Counted from the first letter of the stretch, positions 32,504-41,847 are shown. The stretch: 64,000 nucleotides of DNA from Bradyrhizobium lablabi (GCF_018129385.1 NZ_JAFCLN010000010.1:124001-188000); one strand, 5' to 3'. Made by a program: numbers and translations. The notes: generated by a model from the letters alone, not told the origin.

Positions 32504-34309
32504 TTAGCGCCCGGCTGCGTAGCCCTGCATGCCGCGCGGATTGGCGGCGGCGCGGCGGCGGACGCCGACTTTCGATGCAGCGGTCAGGCGGCCTTCCGAC
32601 CAGTCGGGGCCGGTCTCCACGATGTGGCCGCGCTTGGTGAGCTCATCGACGGTTGCCTTCGGCACGCGGTTTTCGACCACGAGCACGCCCGGCCGCGCGG
32701 TGCGGGGCCAGAACGAGATCGGGAAATGCTCGGAGTGCCAGGCCGGTGCGTCGATCGCTTCCTGTAAATTCATTTTCGCGTGGACATGCCGCAGGAAGAA
32801 CTGCGCAATCCATTGGTCCTGCTGGTCGCCGCCGGGCGAACCCCAGGCGAGATACGGCTCGCCGTCGCGCAGCGCCATGGTCGGCGAGAGCGTCGTGCGC
32901 GGGCGTTTGCCGGGCGCCAGCGACGCCGGATGGTTTTCTTCCAGCCAGAACATCTGTGCGCGGCTGCCAAGGCAGAAGCCGATCTCGGGAATGACCGGCG
33001 ACGACTGTAGCCAGCCGCCCGAGGGCGTGGCAGAGATCATGTTGCCGGCCTTGTCGATGATGTCGAAATGCACGGTATCGCCGCGCACCTCGCCGAAACG
33101 TCCCACCGTCGGCTCGCCCGCGCCCATGGCGCCGACGGCTTCGCGAAGCCCTTCCGCCCGCCGCAATTTTACGACGGCGCCAAAACCTTCGACCGAGCCG
33201 GGGATGAAGTCGAGCGAGGCCTTGTCTTTCGAGATCAGCTTGCGCCGCTCGTCGTTATAGGCGTCCGATAGCAGCGTCGCGATCGGGATGTCGTTGAACT
33301 TTGGATCGCCATAGAATTTTTCACGGTCGGCGAAGGCAAGCTTGGCGCATTCGACCTGCAGGTGAATGAAATCAGGTCCGGCCGGATCGAGGCCGTCGAG
33401 GTCAAAACCCTTCAGCAGCGCGAGTTGCTGAAGCATCACCGGGCCCTGGCTCCACACGCCGGCCTTGCAAACGGTGTAGCGGCCGTAATCGTAGGTCAGC
33501 GGCGCTTCCACCGTCGGCGCCCAGCGCGCCATGTCGTCCGCTGACAGCACGCCGCGATGCGGTGAGCCGCTGACATCCATCACTTCCTGGGTCCGGCAGA
33601 ACTTGTCGATCGCTTCGGCCACGAACCCCTGCGACCACGCCTTTCGCGCACGCTCGATCTGCGCGATGCGGTCGCCGCCGGCGCTTTCGGCTTCCTTCAG
33701 GATGCGGGCATAGGTTTCCGACAATGTCTTGTTGGTGAAGATGGTGCCGGGAACAGGCACTTCGTCATTGGGCAGATAGACCGCCGCCGAGGTCGGCCAG
33801 TGCTTTCGGAACAATTGCTCGACGGTCTTGATGGTGGCGGATGCGCGCTCCACCAGCGGATAGCCGCTACCGGCATAGGCGATCGCCGGCTCCAGCACGT
33901 CGCGCAGCCGCATCGTGCCGTAGTCACGCAACAGCAGCATCCAGGATTCGAACGTGCCGGGAACGCAGGCCGCGAGCAGCCCGGTGCCGGGGACCATTTC
34001 CAGGCCTTCGCTCTTGTAATGCGCGATCGTCGCCTTGGCCGGCGCAGGGCCCTGGCCGCAGATCACTTCGGTACTGATACGTTTGACGTCATGCACGATG
34101 ATGGGCACATCGCCGCCGGGGCCGTTGAGATGCGGCTCGACCACCTGAAGCGTGAAGGCGGTGGCAACACCGGCATCGAAGGCGTTGCCGCCTTTCTCGA
34201 GCGTCGCCATCCCGACCGCGGTCGCAATCCAGTGCGTCGAGGTGACGACGCCAAAAGTGCCTTCGATCTCGGGGCGCGTTGTGAACGGATCGGGATTGAT
34301 GTTGCTCAT
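32504..34309 (-). CDS. Gamma-glutamyltransferase family protein (Ntn hydrolase)
   Basis: The 601-residue protein starts at ATG 34309 (MSNINPDPFTT); the frame runs 16 codons further upstream. The large-subunit region includes ATLEKGGNAFDAGVATAF and HLNGPGGDVPIIV. The autoprocessing site is expected at the Thr of GDTVHFDIIDKAGN, where GGTs cleave and expose the nucleophile. SATPSGGWLQSSPVIPE follows in the small subunit. There is no signal peptide, unlike classical periplasmic GGT, so it may act in the cytosol on imported gamma-glutamyl or cyclic amide compounds. It lies between two peptide-type transporters and beside DUF1028. Confidence 0.9.
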   Translation of the reverse strand: MSNINPDPFTTRPEIEGTFGVVTSTHWIATAVGMATLEKGGNAFDAGVATAFTLQVVEPHLNGPGGDVPIIVHDVKRISTEVICGQGPAPAKATIAHYKSEGLEMVPGTGLLAACVPGTFESWMLLLRDYGTMRLRDVLEPAIAYAGSGYPLVERASATIKTVEQLFRKHWPTSAAVYLPNDEVPVPGTIFTNKTLSETYARILKEAESAGGDRIAQIERARKAWSQGFVAEAIDKFCRTQEVMDVSGSPHRGVLSADDMARWAPTVEAPLTYDYGRYTVCKAGVWSQGPVMLQQLALLKGFDLDGLDPAGPDFIHLQVECAKLAFADREKFYGDPKFNDIPIATLLSDAYNDERRKLISKDKASLDFIPGSVEGFGAVVKLRRAEGLREAVGAMGAGEPTVGRFGEVRGDTVHFDIIDKAGNMISATPSGGWLQSSPVIPEIGFCLGSRAQMFWLEENHPASLAPGKRPRTTLSPTMALRDGEPYLAWGSPGGDQQDQWIAQFFLRHVHAKMNLQEAIDAPAWHSEHFPISFWPRTARPGVLVVENRVPKATVDELTKRGHIVETGPDWSEGRLTAASKVGVRRRAAANPRGMQGYAAGR

Positions 34310-34399
34310 GGAAATCCATCGTTTTTGCTTGGCCGTTCGGCGAGCGCACTTGATCACAAGCCGGGCGGGCTGCCAACTGGCATGCCAGTAGGGCAGCCG

Positions 34400-35392
34400 T
34401 CAGGCAGGCGCCGGCGCCGTGTTCACGGCATGGCAGGCAACGCCATTGATCAGTTCCGGCGTTTCCCGCCGGCACAGATCGAACGCCAGCGGACAGCGCG
34501 GATTGAAGCTGCATCCGGGCGGCGGATTGATCGGGTTGGGAATCTCGCCCTTGACCGGGATGCGCTGCCGGCCGGACATCGAGAGATCGGGGACCGCGCC
34601 CAGCAGCATTTTTGTGTAGGGCATTTTCGGGCGGCTGAAGAGCTCGCGTCCTTCCGCGATCTCGACGATACGGCCGAGATACATCACGCCGATGCGGCTC
34701 GCCATGTGGCGGACCACGGCGAGGTTGTGGCTGATCAGGAGATAAGTGAGGCCGAACTTGTCCTGAAGGTCGCGCATCAAATTGAGGATTTGCGCCTGCA
34801 CCGAAACGTCGAGCGCCGAGGTCGGCTCGTCACAGACGATGAACTCGGCTTCGGACGCCAGCGCGCGTGCGATCGCGATGCGCTGGCGCTGGCCGCCGGA
34901 GAATTCATGCGGAAATTTCAGGCCGTCATCGGCATGCAGGCCGACGAGGTTGAGCAGTTCGCCGACGCGCGCCTTGATATCGCGCTCGCCCTGGATCAGG
35001 TCGAACGCACGGATCGGCTCGGCCACGATGGCATCGACCCGGAAGCGCGGATTGAGACTGGCGTAAGGGTCCTGAAAAATCATCTGGATGCGGCGGCGCA
35101 GCTTCCGGCGCGCCTGCGCCTGTTTCGGATCGGTCATCGAGACGCCGGCGATCCGCACCTCGCCCGAGCTTGGCGGCAGCAATCCCACCACCATCCGCGC
35201 CACCGTGGTCTTGCCCGAGCCGGATTCACCGACCAGCGCAAAGGTTTCGCCGCGCCTGATGTCGAAGGTCACGCCGTCGACGGCCTTCAGGAACTCGAGA
35301 TCGCCGCCCTCGATCAGCCGGTTGAGCCACGGCTTTGAAACGTCGAACGCGCGGCGCAGGTTTTTGACATCGACAAAGGACGCAGCACTCAT
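34400..35392 (-). CDS. Peptide-type ABC transporter ATPase, DppF/OppF-like (transporter 1)
   Basis: The 330-residue protein has Walker A GESGSGKT (55-62), MIFQDPYASLNPRF, FSGGQRQRIAIARAL, EFIVCDEPTSALD and a C-terminal CSFNPRCPLAFDLC motif. Its start overlaps the OppD-like stop by 4 bases. A 90-base gap without clear signals separates it from the GGT-like gene downstream (34310-34399). It energises the permeases at 36372 and 37354 together with the ATPase at 35389. Confidence 0.94.
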   Translation of the reverse strand: MSAASFVDVKNLRRAFDVSKPWLNRLIEGGDLEFLKAVDGVTFDIRRGETFALVGESGSGKTTVARMVVGLLPPSSGEVRIAGVSMTDPKQAQARRKLRRRIQMIFQDPYASLNPRFRVDAIVAEPIRAFDLIQGERDIKARVGELLNLVGLHADDGLKFPHEFSGGQRQRIAIARALASEAEFIVCDEPTSALDVSVQAQILNLMRDLQDKFGLTYLLISHNLAVVRHMASRIGVMYLGRIVEIAEGRELFSRPKMPYTKMLLGAVPDLSMSGRQRIPVKGEIPNPINPPPGCSFNPRCPLAFDLCRRETPELINGVACHAVNTAPAPA

Positions 35393-36375
35393 GCGGCACT
35401 TTCTTTCGCCGAGGCGTCATAGAGATGGCAGGCCACGGCCTGCGTGCCGTGGCGGATCGGTTCGGGGCGCTCGACCTTGCAGCGGTCGAACACGAACGAA
35501 CAGCGCGGATGGAACGAGCAGCCCGGCGGAATGGCCGACAGCCGCGGCATCGACCCCGGTATCTGCACCAGCCGCTTGTCTTCGCCGGCCAGCGTCGGGA
35601 TCGCGCCCATCAGGCCCTTGGCGTAGGGATGCAGCGGGTTCTGCACGACGTCCTGCACCGGGCCGATCTCGGCGATCCGCCCCGAATACATCACCGCCAC
35701 GCGGTCGGAGGTTTCCGCGATCACGCCCATGTCGTGGGTGACCAGCATCACGGCGGTGCCGTGGTCGCGCCCGAGCCGCTTGATCAGCGAAATGATCTGG
35801 GCCTGTACGGAAACATCGAGTGCGGTGGTCGGCTCGTCCGCGATGATCAGCTCCGGCTCGGCGCAGATCGCCAATGCAATCACCACACGCTGGCGCATGC
35901 CGCCGGAGAACTCGTGCGGATAGGCATCGATACGCTTTTCCGGCGCGGGAATGCCGACTTCGGCGAGCAGGTCGATGGCGCGCTTGCGCGCCGCGCTGTC
36001 GGAAAGGTTGGTGTGGGTCTTGATGGTCTCGACGATCTGCTCGCCGATCCGGTAGAGCGGGTTGAGGCTGGTCAGCGGATCCTGGAAGATCATGCCGATA
36101 CGTTTGCCGCGCACGCGGCGCATTTCTTCCGGCGGCAGATTGTCGATCCGCGTGCCCGAGAGATAAATCTCGCCGCCGGCGATGCGGCCGGGCGGATCGA
36201 TCAGGCCGATCACGGCAAGGCCGGTGACGGATTTGCCGGCGCCGGATTCGCCGACCACGCCCAGCACTTCGCCCTTGGCGATATCGAACGAGGCGCCGTC
36301 GATGGCTTTCAGCGTGGCGCGCCGTGTGGCGAATTCCACCTTGAGGTTACGCACGGAAAGGACGGGTACGGTCAT
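35389..36375 (-). CDS. Peptide-type ABC transporter ATPase, DppD/OppD-like (transporter 1)
   Basis: The 328-residue protein starts at ATG 36375, which overlaps the DppC-like stop (ATGA); an in-frame extension to 36477 is a shadow of that gene. It has Walker A GESGAGKS (42-49), MIFQDPLTSLNP, FSGGMRQRVVIALAICAEP, LIIADEPTTALD and CSFHPRCSFVFDRC. It is the OppD partner of the OppF-like protein at 34400. Confidence 0.94.
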   Translation of the reverse strand: MTVPVLSVRNLKVEFATRRATLKAIDGASFDIAKGEVLGVVGESGAGKSVTGLAVIGLIDPPGRIAGGEIYLSGTRIDNLPPEEMRRVRGKRIGMIFQDPLTSLNPLYRIGEQIVETIKTHTNLSDSAARKRAIDLLAEVGIPAPEKRIDAYPHEFSGGMRQRVVIALAICAEPELIIADEPTTALDVSVQAQIISLIKRLGRDHGTAVMLVTHDMGVIAETSDRVAVMYSGRIAEIGPVQDVVQNPLHPYAKGLMGAIPTLAGEDKRLVQIPGSMPRLSAIPPGCSFHPRCSFVFDRCKVERPEPIRHGTQAVACHLYDASAKESAA

Positions 36376-37340
36376 CGCAGTTTCGGATTGAGCGCGTCGC
36401 GCAGCCAGTCGCCCAGCAGATTGATCGACAGGATCAGTCCGGCGAGCGCGATGCCGGGGAAGGCGACGATCCACCATTCGCCGGCGAACAGATAGTTGTT
36501 GCCGATGCGGATCAACGTGCCCAGCGACGGCATGGTCTCGGGCATGCCGGCGCCCAGGAACGACAGAGTCGCCTCGGTGAGAACGGCGAGCGCCAGGTTG
36601 ATGGTCGCGATCACGAGCACCGGTCCCATCGCATTGGGCAGCACATGGCGCAGCATGATCTTCTGCGCCGGCAGCCCGATCAATTGCGCGGCGGCGACAT
36701 AATCCTTGTTCTTCTCGACCAGGACCGAGCTGCGCACGGTGCGGGCATATTGCACCCAGAAACTCAGGCCGATGGCGAGCACCAGCACGACGAGCATGCT
36801 GGTGGGGTCAAGCTTGTTGCCGAACATCGACTTGGCGACGCCGTTGACCAGGAGCGCGATCAGGATGGCGGGGAAGGTGAGCTGCACATCGGCAATGCGC
36901 ATGATCAGGCCGTCCACCGCGCCGCCCACATAGCCCGCGACCAGGCCCAGCGTGATGCCGATCGTGCCGGCCAGCAGCATGCCGAGCACGCCGACGGCCA
37001 GCGAGATGCGCAGGCCATAGAGAATGGCCGAAAGGACATCGCGGCCTTGCTCATCGGTGCCGAGCAGGAAGGGAGCCTGGCCGTCGGCCGTCCACAGCGG
37101 CGAGATGCGCGAATTCATCAGTTGCAGTTGCGCCGGATCGAACGGGTTCTGTACCGCGAGGATCGGAGCGAGGATCGCGAGCAGGAAGAACAGCAGGGTG
37201 ATGGCGGCCGCGATCATCGTCATCCGCGAACGGCGGAACGAATAGAAGATGTCGCTGTCGAGCGCGCGCCGCAGCCAACTGGTGCCGCGGCCGGCGCGCG
37301 GTGCGGCTTCGGTAGAGCGGGGGACAACGGCGTCGGTCAT
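36372..37340 (-). CDS. Peptide-type ABC transporter permease, DppC/OppC-like (transporter 1)
   Basis: The 322-residue protein has a cytoplasmic N-terminal arm, a first helix MIAAAITLLFFLLAILAPILA, and the FLLGTDEQGRDVLSAILYGLRISL segment of OppC proteins. The EAA-loop region reads AAQLIGLPAQKIMLRHVLPNAMG. About 30 more residues than the transporter-2 homologue lie between helix 1 and the GTDEQGRD motif. It starts 13 bases after the DppB-like stop. Confidence 0.94.
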   Translation of the reverse strand: MTDAVVPRSTEAAPRAGRGTSWLRRALDSDIFYSFRRSRMTMIAAAITLLFFLLAILAPILAVQNPFDPAQLQLMNSRISPLWTADGQAPFLLGTDEQGRDVLSAILYGLRISLAVGVLGMLLAGTIGITLGLVAGYVGGAVDGLIMRIADVQLTFPAILIALLVNGVAKSMFGNKLDPTSMLVVLVLAIGLSFWVQYARTVRSSVLVEKNKDYVAAAQLIGLPAQKIMLRHVLPNAMGPVLVIATINLALAVLTEATLSFLGAGMPETMPSLGTLIRIGNNYLFAGEWWIVAFPGIALAGLILSINLLGDWLRDALNPKLR

Positions 37341-37353
37341 GCGGCAGCCTCGC

Positions 37354-38334
37354 TCAGTGCGGGCGGCTGACGGTCGAGCGCAGGCGCGGATCGACCACGG
37401 TGTAGAGGATATCGACCACCAGATTGATGGTGACGAAAATCAGCGACACCGTCAGCAGGTAGGCCGCCATGATCGGAATGTCGACGTTTTGAATGGCCTG
37501 CACGAACATCAGCCCCATTCCGGGCCACTGGAACACGGTTTCGGTGATGATCGAAAATGCAATTACCGTTCCAAATTGCAGGCCGGCCACGGTGATGACG
37601 GGAACCAGCGTGTTCTTCAGCGCATGGCCGAAATGGATGGCGCGCGTTGTCAGGCCGCGGGCGCGGGCGAAGCGGATGTAGTCGGTGCGCAGCACCTCCA
37701 GCATCTCGGCGCGCACCAGCCGCATGATCAGCGTCATCTGGAACAGGCCGAGGGTGATTGCGGGCATGATGATCGCCTTGAGCCCGGAAACGGTGAGCAG
37801 GCCCGTGCTCCACCAGCCGATCTTCACGACTTCTCCGCGGCCGAATGAGGGCAGCCAGCCCAGCGTCACCGCAAACAGGTAGATCAGCAAAATGCCGATC
37901 AGGAATGTCGGCAAGGATATGCCGATCAGCGACACCATCTGGAACAGTTTGGCGAGCCAGGTATCGCGTTTCAGCGCGGTGTAGACGCCCATCAGGATGC
38001 CGAACACCATGGAGATGATGGTGGCGACCGTCGCCAGCTCCAGCGTCGCCGGCATTCGCTCCATCAAGAGATTCGCGACCGGCTGCCGGAACTGGTAGGA
38101 CATGCCGAACTTGAACTGCACGGCATTGCCGAAATAGCGCGCGAACTGCACGACGACGGGGTCGTCGAGGCCGAGCGATTTGCGCACGGCCGCGCGCTCG
38201 GCGGGCGGGGTGTCGATCGACACGATCTGGCTCACGGGATCGCCGGCAAAGCGGAACATGGAGAATGCGATGATCCCCACGGCGAACATGACGCCGATGG
38301 CCTGGAAGGCGCGGCGAAGCGTGAAAGCGAGCAT
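37354..38334 (-). CDS. Peptide-type ABC transporter permease, DppB/OppB-like (transporter 1)
   Basis: The 326-residue protein begins MLAFTLRRAFQAIGVMFAVGIIAFSMF, the OppB-type start. It has FAGDPVSQIVSIDTPPAERAA in the periplasmic region and an EAA loop in LRTDYIRFARARGLTTRAIHFGHALKN. It follows the binding-protein gene after 92 bases that contain a hairpin at 38392-38415. Confidence 0.94.
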   Translation of the reverse strand: MLAFTLRRAFQAIGVMFAVGIIAFSMFRFAGDPVSQIVSIDTPPAERAAVRKSLGLDDPVVVQFARYFGNAVQFKFGMSYQFRQPVANLLMERMPATLELATVATIISMVFGILMGVYTALKRDTWLAKLFQMVSLIGISLPTFLIGILLIYLFAVTLGWLPSFGRGEVVKIGWWSTGLLTVSGLKAIIMPAITLGLFQMTLIMRLVRAEMLEVLRTDYIRFARARGLTTRAIHFGHALKNTLVPVITVAGLQFGTVIAFSIITETVFQWPGMGLMFVQAIQNVDIPIMAAYLLTVSLIFVTINLVVDILYTVVDPRLRSTVSRPH

Positions 38335-38391
38335 GTTATTCTTTCACTTTCCCGTCTTGATGCGTCGTCGCCGTCGGCTGGGAACGAATGA

Positions 38392-38415
38392 TCCCGGAAG
38401 CGTTGACCTCCGGGA
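38392..38415 (-). other. Hairpin after the binding-protein gene (possible mRNA stabiliser)
   Basis: TCCCGGA (38392-38398) and TCCGGGA (38409-38415) are exact complements around a 10-base loop, 11 bases downstream of the binding-protein stop. No T-run follows. Such hairpins after binding-protein genes are known to protect the upstream mRNA and let the binding protein be made in excess over the permeases. Confidence 0.55.
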
Positions 38416-38426
38416 CCATTTAGCCG

Positions 38427-40019
38427 TTAGTCCTGTTTGGAGGCCCAGTAAAGCAGGACCTGATTGTCGGCGCGCTGCCTCAGTTTGACCTTTTTCGAGA
38501 CACCCCATGCGAGAGCCTGCTGGTGCAGCGGGATGTAGCCGAAATCCTTCTGCTCGATCTCGAAGCCCTGCTTGATCAACTGATCGCGCTTTGCGGTGTC
38601 GGTTTCCACCAGCACCTTCGCGGCCACTTCGTCCAGCGTCTTGTTGCAGTAGCCGCCGAGATTGGCCTGGCCCCGGCTCGATTTCGGGTCGTTGCGGCAG
38701 CCCATGATCTCATAGAGCACGTTGTGGGCATCGGAGGTGCCGGGCGTCCAGCCAAGCAGGTAGAACGACGTCTGGTAGCCGCCGGTGTTGAGCACCTTGG
38801 CGAAATACTGTGCCTTCGGCTGCGCAAGCAGGTTCACCTTGACTCCGATGCGCGCCAGCATGCCGACCACCGCCTGGCAGATCGCGGCGTCGTTGACGTA
38901 GCGGTCGTTCGGGCAGTCCATCGTCACCTCGAAGCCGTCGGCATAGCCGGCATCGGCCAAGAGCTTCTTGGCGGCATCGGGATCGTATTTCGCCCGCTTG
39001 AACTCGCCATGCAGTTTGTAAAGCTGCGGTGCGATCATCAGCGCCGAGGGCGTCGAGAGGCCGCGCATCACGCGCGACTTGATCGCTTCGACGTCGATCG
39101 CCCGGTAGAAGGCCTCGCGGACCCGCACATCCTTGAACGGATTCTTGCCCTTGATGTTCGAATAAAGCAGCTCGTCGCGGATCTGGTCCATGCCGAGGAA
39201 GATGGTGCGGATCTCCGGGCCCTTCAGCACCTGCGCATTCGGGCTCGAGTCGACGCGCGCGATGTCCTGGAGCGGAACAGGTTCGATGACGTCGACTTCG
39301 CCCGACAGCAGCGCCGCGACGCGCGTGGCGTCCGACGAGATCGGGGTGAAGATGATCTCCTTCAGATTATGCTCGGGCTTGCGCCACCAGTTCGGGTTGG
39401 CCTTGAAGACGGTCTTCACCCCGGGCTGGTGACTTTCGATCATGAAGGGGCCGGTGCCGTTTTCGTGCAGCGAGGCGTAGCTCGGCGTCGTCGCGGCGGC
39501 TGGGGTCGGATCGACGACGTTGTTGGCCTCCGCCCATTTCTTGCTGACGATGTACCAGGTGTCCCACTGCGAATTCAGAATCGGGTTCGGCGAGGTCAGG
39601 ATGAAATCGACGGTATGGTCGTCGACCTTGACCACCTTCACGTCCGCTGCAATTCGCGTCTGAAGGTTCGAGCCCGGCTTGCGGATGCGGTCGGCGGAGA
39701 ACACGACGTCGTCGGCGGTGAACGGCGTGCCGTCGTGGAATTTGACGCCCTTGCGCAGGTGGAAGCGCCAGCGGGTCGGTTCGGGCGTCTCCCAACTCTC
39801 GGCCAGGCCCGGGACGATCTTCAGGTCCTGGTCGCGCGCGATCAGGCCTTCATAGACATGGCCGAGATGCGCGTGGGTGGTGCTTTCGTTCAGCGTGTAG
39901 GGATCGAGCGAGTTGAGCACGCCCTGGTTGGCATAGCGCAGGGTTTGGGCCGATGCCGGCGCAACAAAAGCTAACGACGCAACGACAGTCGCTGCACGCA
40001 AGACCTGACGTACTGACAT
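38427..40019 (-). CDS. Peptide-type ABC transporter substrate-binding protein, family 5 (transporter 1)
   Basis: The 530-residue protein has a signal peptide (MSVRQVLRAATVVASLAFVAPASAQ). SBP_bac_5 signatures are LRYANQGVLNSLDPYTLNES at the mature start and HLRKGVKFHDGTPFTADDVVFSADRI near residues 90-115. It is the first gene of the 14-kb minus-strand array, with Shine-Dalgarno GGGGAGAAG upstream, and serves the permeases at 37354 and 36372. The ligand may be an oligopeptide, opine-like or gamma-glutamyl compound, given the GGT-like and D-amino-acid-dehydrogenase-like neighbours. The 205 bases to the divergent gene at 40225 should hold both promoters; no unambiguous boxes were found. Confidence 0.93.
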   Translation of the reverse strand: MSVRQVLRAATVVASLAFVAPASAQTLRYANQGVLNSLDPYTLNESTTHAHLGHVYEGLIARDQDLKIVPGLAESWETPEPTRWRFHLRKGVKFHDGTPFTADDVVFSADRIRKPGSNLQTRIAADVKVVKVDDHTVDFILTSPNPILNSQWDTWYIVSKKWAEANNVVDPTPAAATTPSYASLHENGTGPFMIESHQPGVKTVFKANPNWWRKPEHNLKEIIFTPISSDATRVAALLSGEVDVIEPVPLQDIARVDSSPNAQVLKGPEIRTIFLGMDQIRDELLYSNIKGKNPFKDVRVREAFYRAIDVEAIKSRVMRGLSTPSALMIAPQLYKLHGEFKRAKYDPDAAKKLLADAGYADGFEVTMDCPNDRYVNDAAICQAVVGMLARIGVKVNLLAQPKAQYFAKVLNTGGYQTSFYLLGWTPGTSDAHNVLYEIMGCRNDPKSSRGQANLGGYCNKTLDEVAAKVLVETDTAKRDQLIKQGFEIEQKDFGYIPLHQQALAWGVSKKVKLRQRADNQVLLYWASKQD

Positions 40020-40224
40020 TTGTTCAACTTCTCCCCTGTGGCCGCTGCCGTGTTTTTAATGTGATATCGACAGCCGGTGGCGCGCCATGTTGCCCCAGAG
40101 CTTGGCCGCAGCGCAAGGTAGTTTCGGCATCGGGATACCCCGGTTTGCACGGCACTGCGGCAATGACTAGCTTTAGTTTGAGCAACGTGCACAGACGCAC
40201 GACATTCGACTTTTGGAGTGCCGG

Positions 40225-41481
40225 ATGGTGGAACTGAGGACCGATGTCCTCGTGCTTGGAGCGGGGATGGTCGGCGTCGGCGCCGCCTTGCATCTGCAAA
40301 AGCGCGGACGGGACGTTATCCTGATCGATCGGAACAACCAGGCAGGCGAAGGGACGAGCTATGGCAATGCCGGGATCATCGAAGCCGCTTCGGTGTTTCC
40401 CTACATGTTTCCGCGCGATTTCGCGCCGCTCCTGCAATACGCGCTGAACCGCCACCCGTCGGTGCGCTACCGGCTGGCGGATTTGCCTGAATTTCTGCCC
40501 TGGCTGGCGCGCTATTATCTCGCCTCTTCGCCCGAGCGTGCACTGCACAGCGCGATGGCGGAGCTGCCGCTGATCCGCCGCAGCCTGATCGAGCATGAAG
40601 AGCTGATGGCGGAAGCCAAGGTGCTGCCGGACCTTCTGCGCAGAACCGGCTGGCTGAAGTTCTATCGCACCGATGCAACGCTTGCCACGGCTGTGCGCGA
40701 CTTCGAGCGCGCCAAACAATATGGTGTTGCGGGCGACGTACTCGACGCAAAAGGAATTATAGCGCGTGAGCCGAACCTCACGGGCGACTTCGCCGGCGCG
40801 GTCTACTTTCCGGCGCCCGGCTTCGTCCCCGATCCCGGTGGTCTGGCAAAGGCGTATGCCGCGCTGTTCGGCCGCAGGGGCGGGCGCTTCCTGGTCGGCG
40901 ATGCCCGCACGCTGGAGCAATACGGTAACCGCTGGCGGATATCGACCGGCGAGGGATCGGTGACCGCGCGCGAGGTGGTGGTGGCGATGGGGCCGTGGTC
41001 GGATCAGGTGTTCCGTCCGCTCGGCTATTCCATCCCGCTCAACGTCAAGCGCGGCTATCATTATCATCTCAAGGCAAACGGGAATGCGGTGCTCAATGGT
41101 CCGGTGCTCGATGCCGATCAGGGGTTTGTGCTGGCGCCGATGAATCGCGGCGTCCGGATCACCACCGGTGTCGAATTCGCCAATCGCGACAGGCCGCCTT
41201 CGCCGGTCCAGGTCGAGCAGGCGCTGCCGCGGGCGCGTGCGCTGTTTCCGCTCGGCGAGCCGGTCGATGCTAAGCCCTGGATGGGCGCGCGTCCCTGTTT
41301 GCCGGACATGCTGCCCGTCATCGGCAAGGCGCCGCGCCACCCGGGCCTGTGGTTCGATTTCGGCCACCAGCACCACGGCCTGACGCTCGGTCCGGCCACC
41401 GGCCGCCTGCTCGCGGAGATGATGACCGGCGAGACGCCGTTTGCCGACCCAAGTCCCTTTGCCGTCGAACGATTCGGTTGA
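40225..41481 (+). CDS. FAD-dependent oxidoreductase of the D-amino acid dehydrogenase (DadA/DAO) family
   Basis: The 418-residue protein starts at ATG 40225 with GGAG 6 bases upstream. The N-terminal dinucleotide fold is DVLVLGAGMVGVGAALHLQKRG, followed by the acidic-ended strand VILIDRNN and GEGTSYGNAGII, typical of DadA. C-terminal motifs are NVKRGYHYH, RPCLPDMLPVIG and GHQHHGLTLGPATGR, the last two lining FAD in the DAO family. It would oxidise D-amino acids (or related imino compounds) to 2-oxo acids, passing electrons to quinone. Divergence from a peptide-transporter/GGT array suggests use of D-amino acids released from imported material. Confidence 0.88.
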   Translation: MVELRTDVLVLGAGMVGVGAALHLQKRGRDVILIDRNNQAGEGTSYGNAGIIEAASVFPYMFPRDFAPLLQYALNRHPSVRYRLADLPEFLPWLARYYLASSPERALHSAMAELPLIRRSLIEHEELMAEAKVLPDLLRRTGWLKFYRTDATLATAVRDFERAKQYGVAGDVLDAKGIIAREPNLTGDFAGAVYFPAPGFVPDPGGLAKAYAALFGRRGGRFLVGDARTLEQYGNRWRISTGEGSVTAREVVVAMGPWSDQVFRPLGYSIPLNVKRGYHYHLKANGNAVLNGPVLDADQGFVLAPMNRGVRITTGVEFANRDRPPSPVQVEQALPRARALFPLGEPVDAKPWMGARPCLPDMLPVIGKAPRHPGLWFDFGHQHHGLTLGPATGRLLAEMMTGETPFADPSPFAVERFG

Positions 41482-41510
41482 CCATATCAGCCGAATAGGT
41501 CCTGACCGGG

Positions 41511-41537
41511 CGCAGGCGGCCTGCCGGGCCGCTTGCG
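41511..41537 (+). other. GC-rich hairpin after the DadA-like gene
   Basis: CGCAGGCGGCC (41511-41521) and GGCCGCTTGCG (41527-41537) pair at 10 of 11 positions around a 5-base loop, 30 bases after the stop. No T-tract follows, so it could be a weak or Rho-assisted terminator. Confidence 0.45.
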
Positions 41538-41593
41538 TCGCTATGCCCATCGCGGCGATACTACCCGCGGGCTGAAGCGATCAGGAGCCGACC

Positions 41594-41845
41594 ATGAAAG
41601 TTAACATCGAAATCGATTGCACGCCGGTGGAAGCCCGGCAGTTCATGGGCCTCCCGGATGTCTCGCCGATGCAGAACGCCGTGATGGACAAGCTGCAACA
41701 GCAGATGACGGCCAATATCGAAAAGATCTCGCCGGAGTCGCTGCTGCAAAGCTGGTTCACCTTCGATCCCAAGATCGCCGAGCGCTTTCAGGACATGTTC
41801 GTGACCATGGCCGGCCTTGGCGGCTCGCCGAGGAAGGACAAGTAA
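41594..41845 (+). CDS. DUF6489-like small protein, 83 residues
   Basis: The protein begins MKVNIEIDCTPVEARQFMGLPDVSP, a pattern I associate with DUF6489, and continues with a helical region (NAVMDKLQQQMTANIEKI, then WFTFDPKIAERFQDMFVTMAG). It has no signal peptide or membrane segment. A strong Shine-Dalgarno (CAGGAG) precedes the ATG. It ends 2 bases before the GTG start of the alpha/beta hydrolase, so the two are an operon. The helical pattern and nearby polymer genes suggest a granule- or polymer-associated role, but this is only inference. Confidence 0.7.
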   Translation: MKVNIEIDCTPVEARQFMGLPDVSPMQNAVMDKLQQQMTANIEKISPESLLQSWFTFDPKIAERFQDMFVTMAGLGGSPRKDK

Positions 41846-41847
41846 CG

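Noticed and set aside
33800..35338. 512-residue plus-strand open frame
   Set aside because: It crosses two minus-strand genes (GGT-like and an ATPase with Walker motifs) and has no motif of its own.
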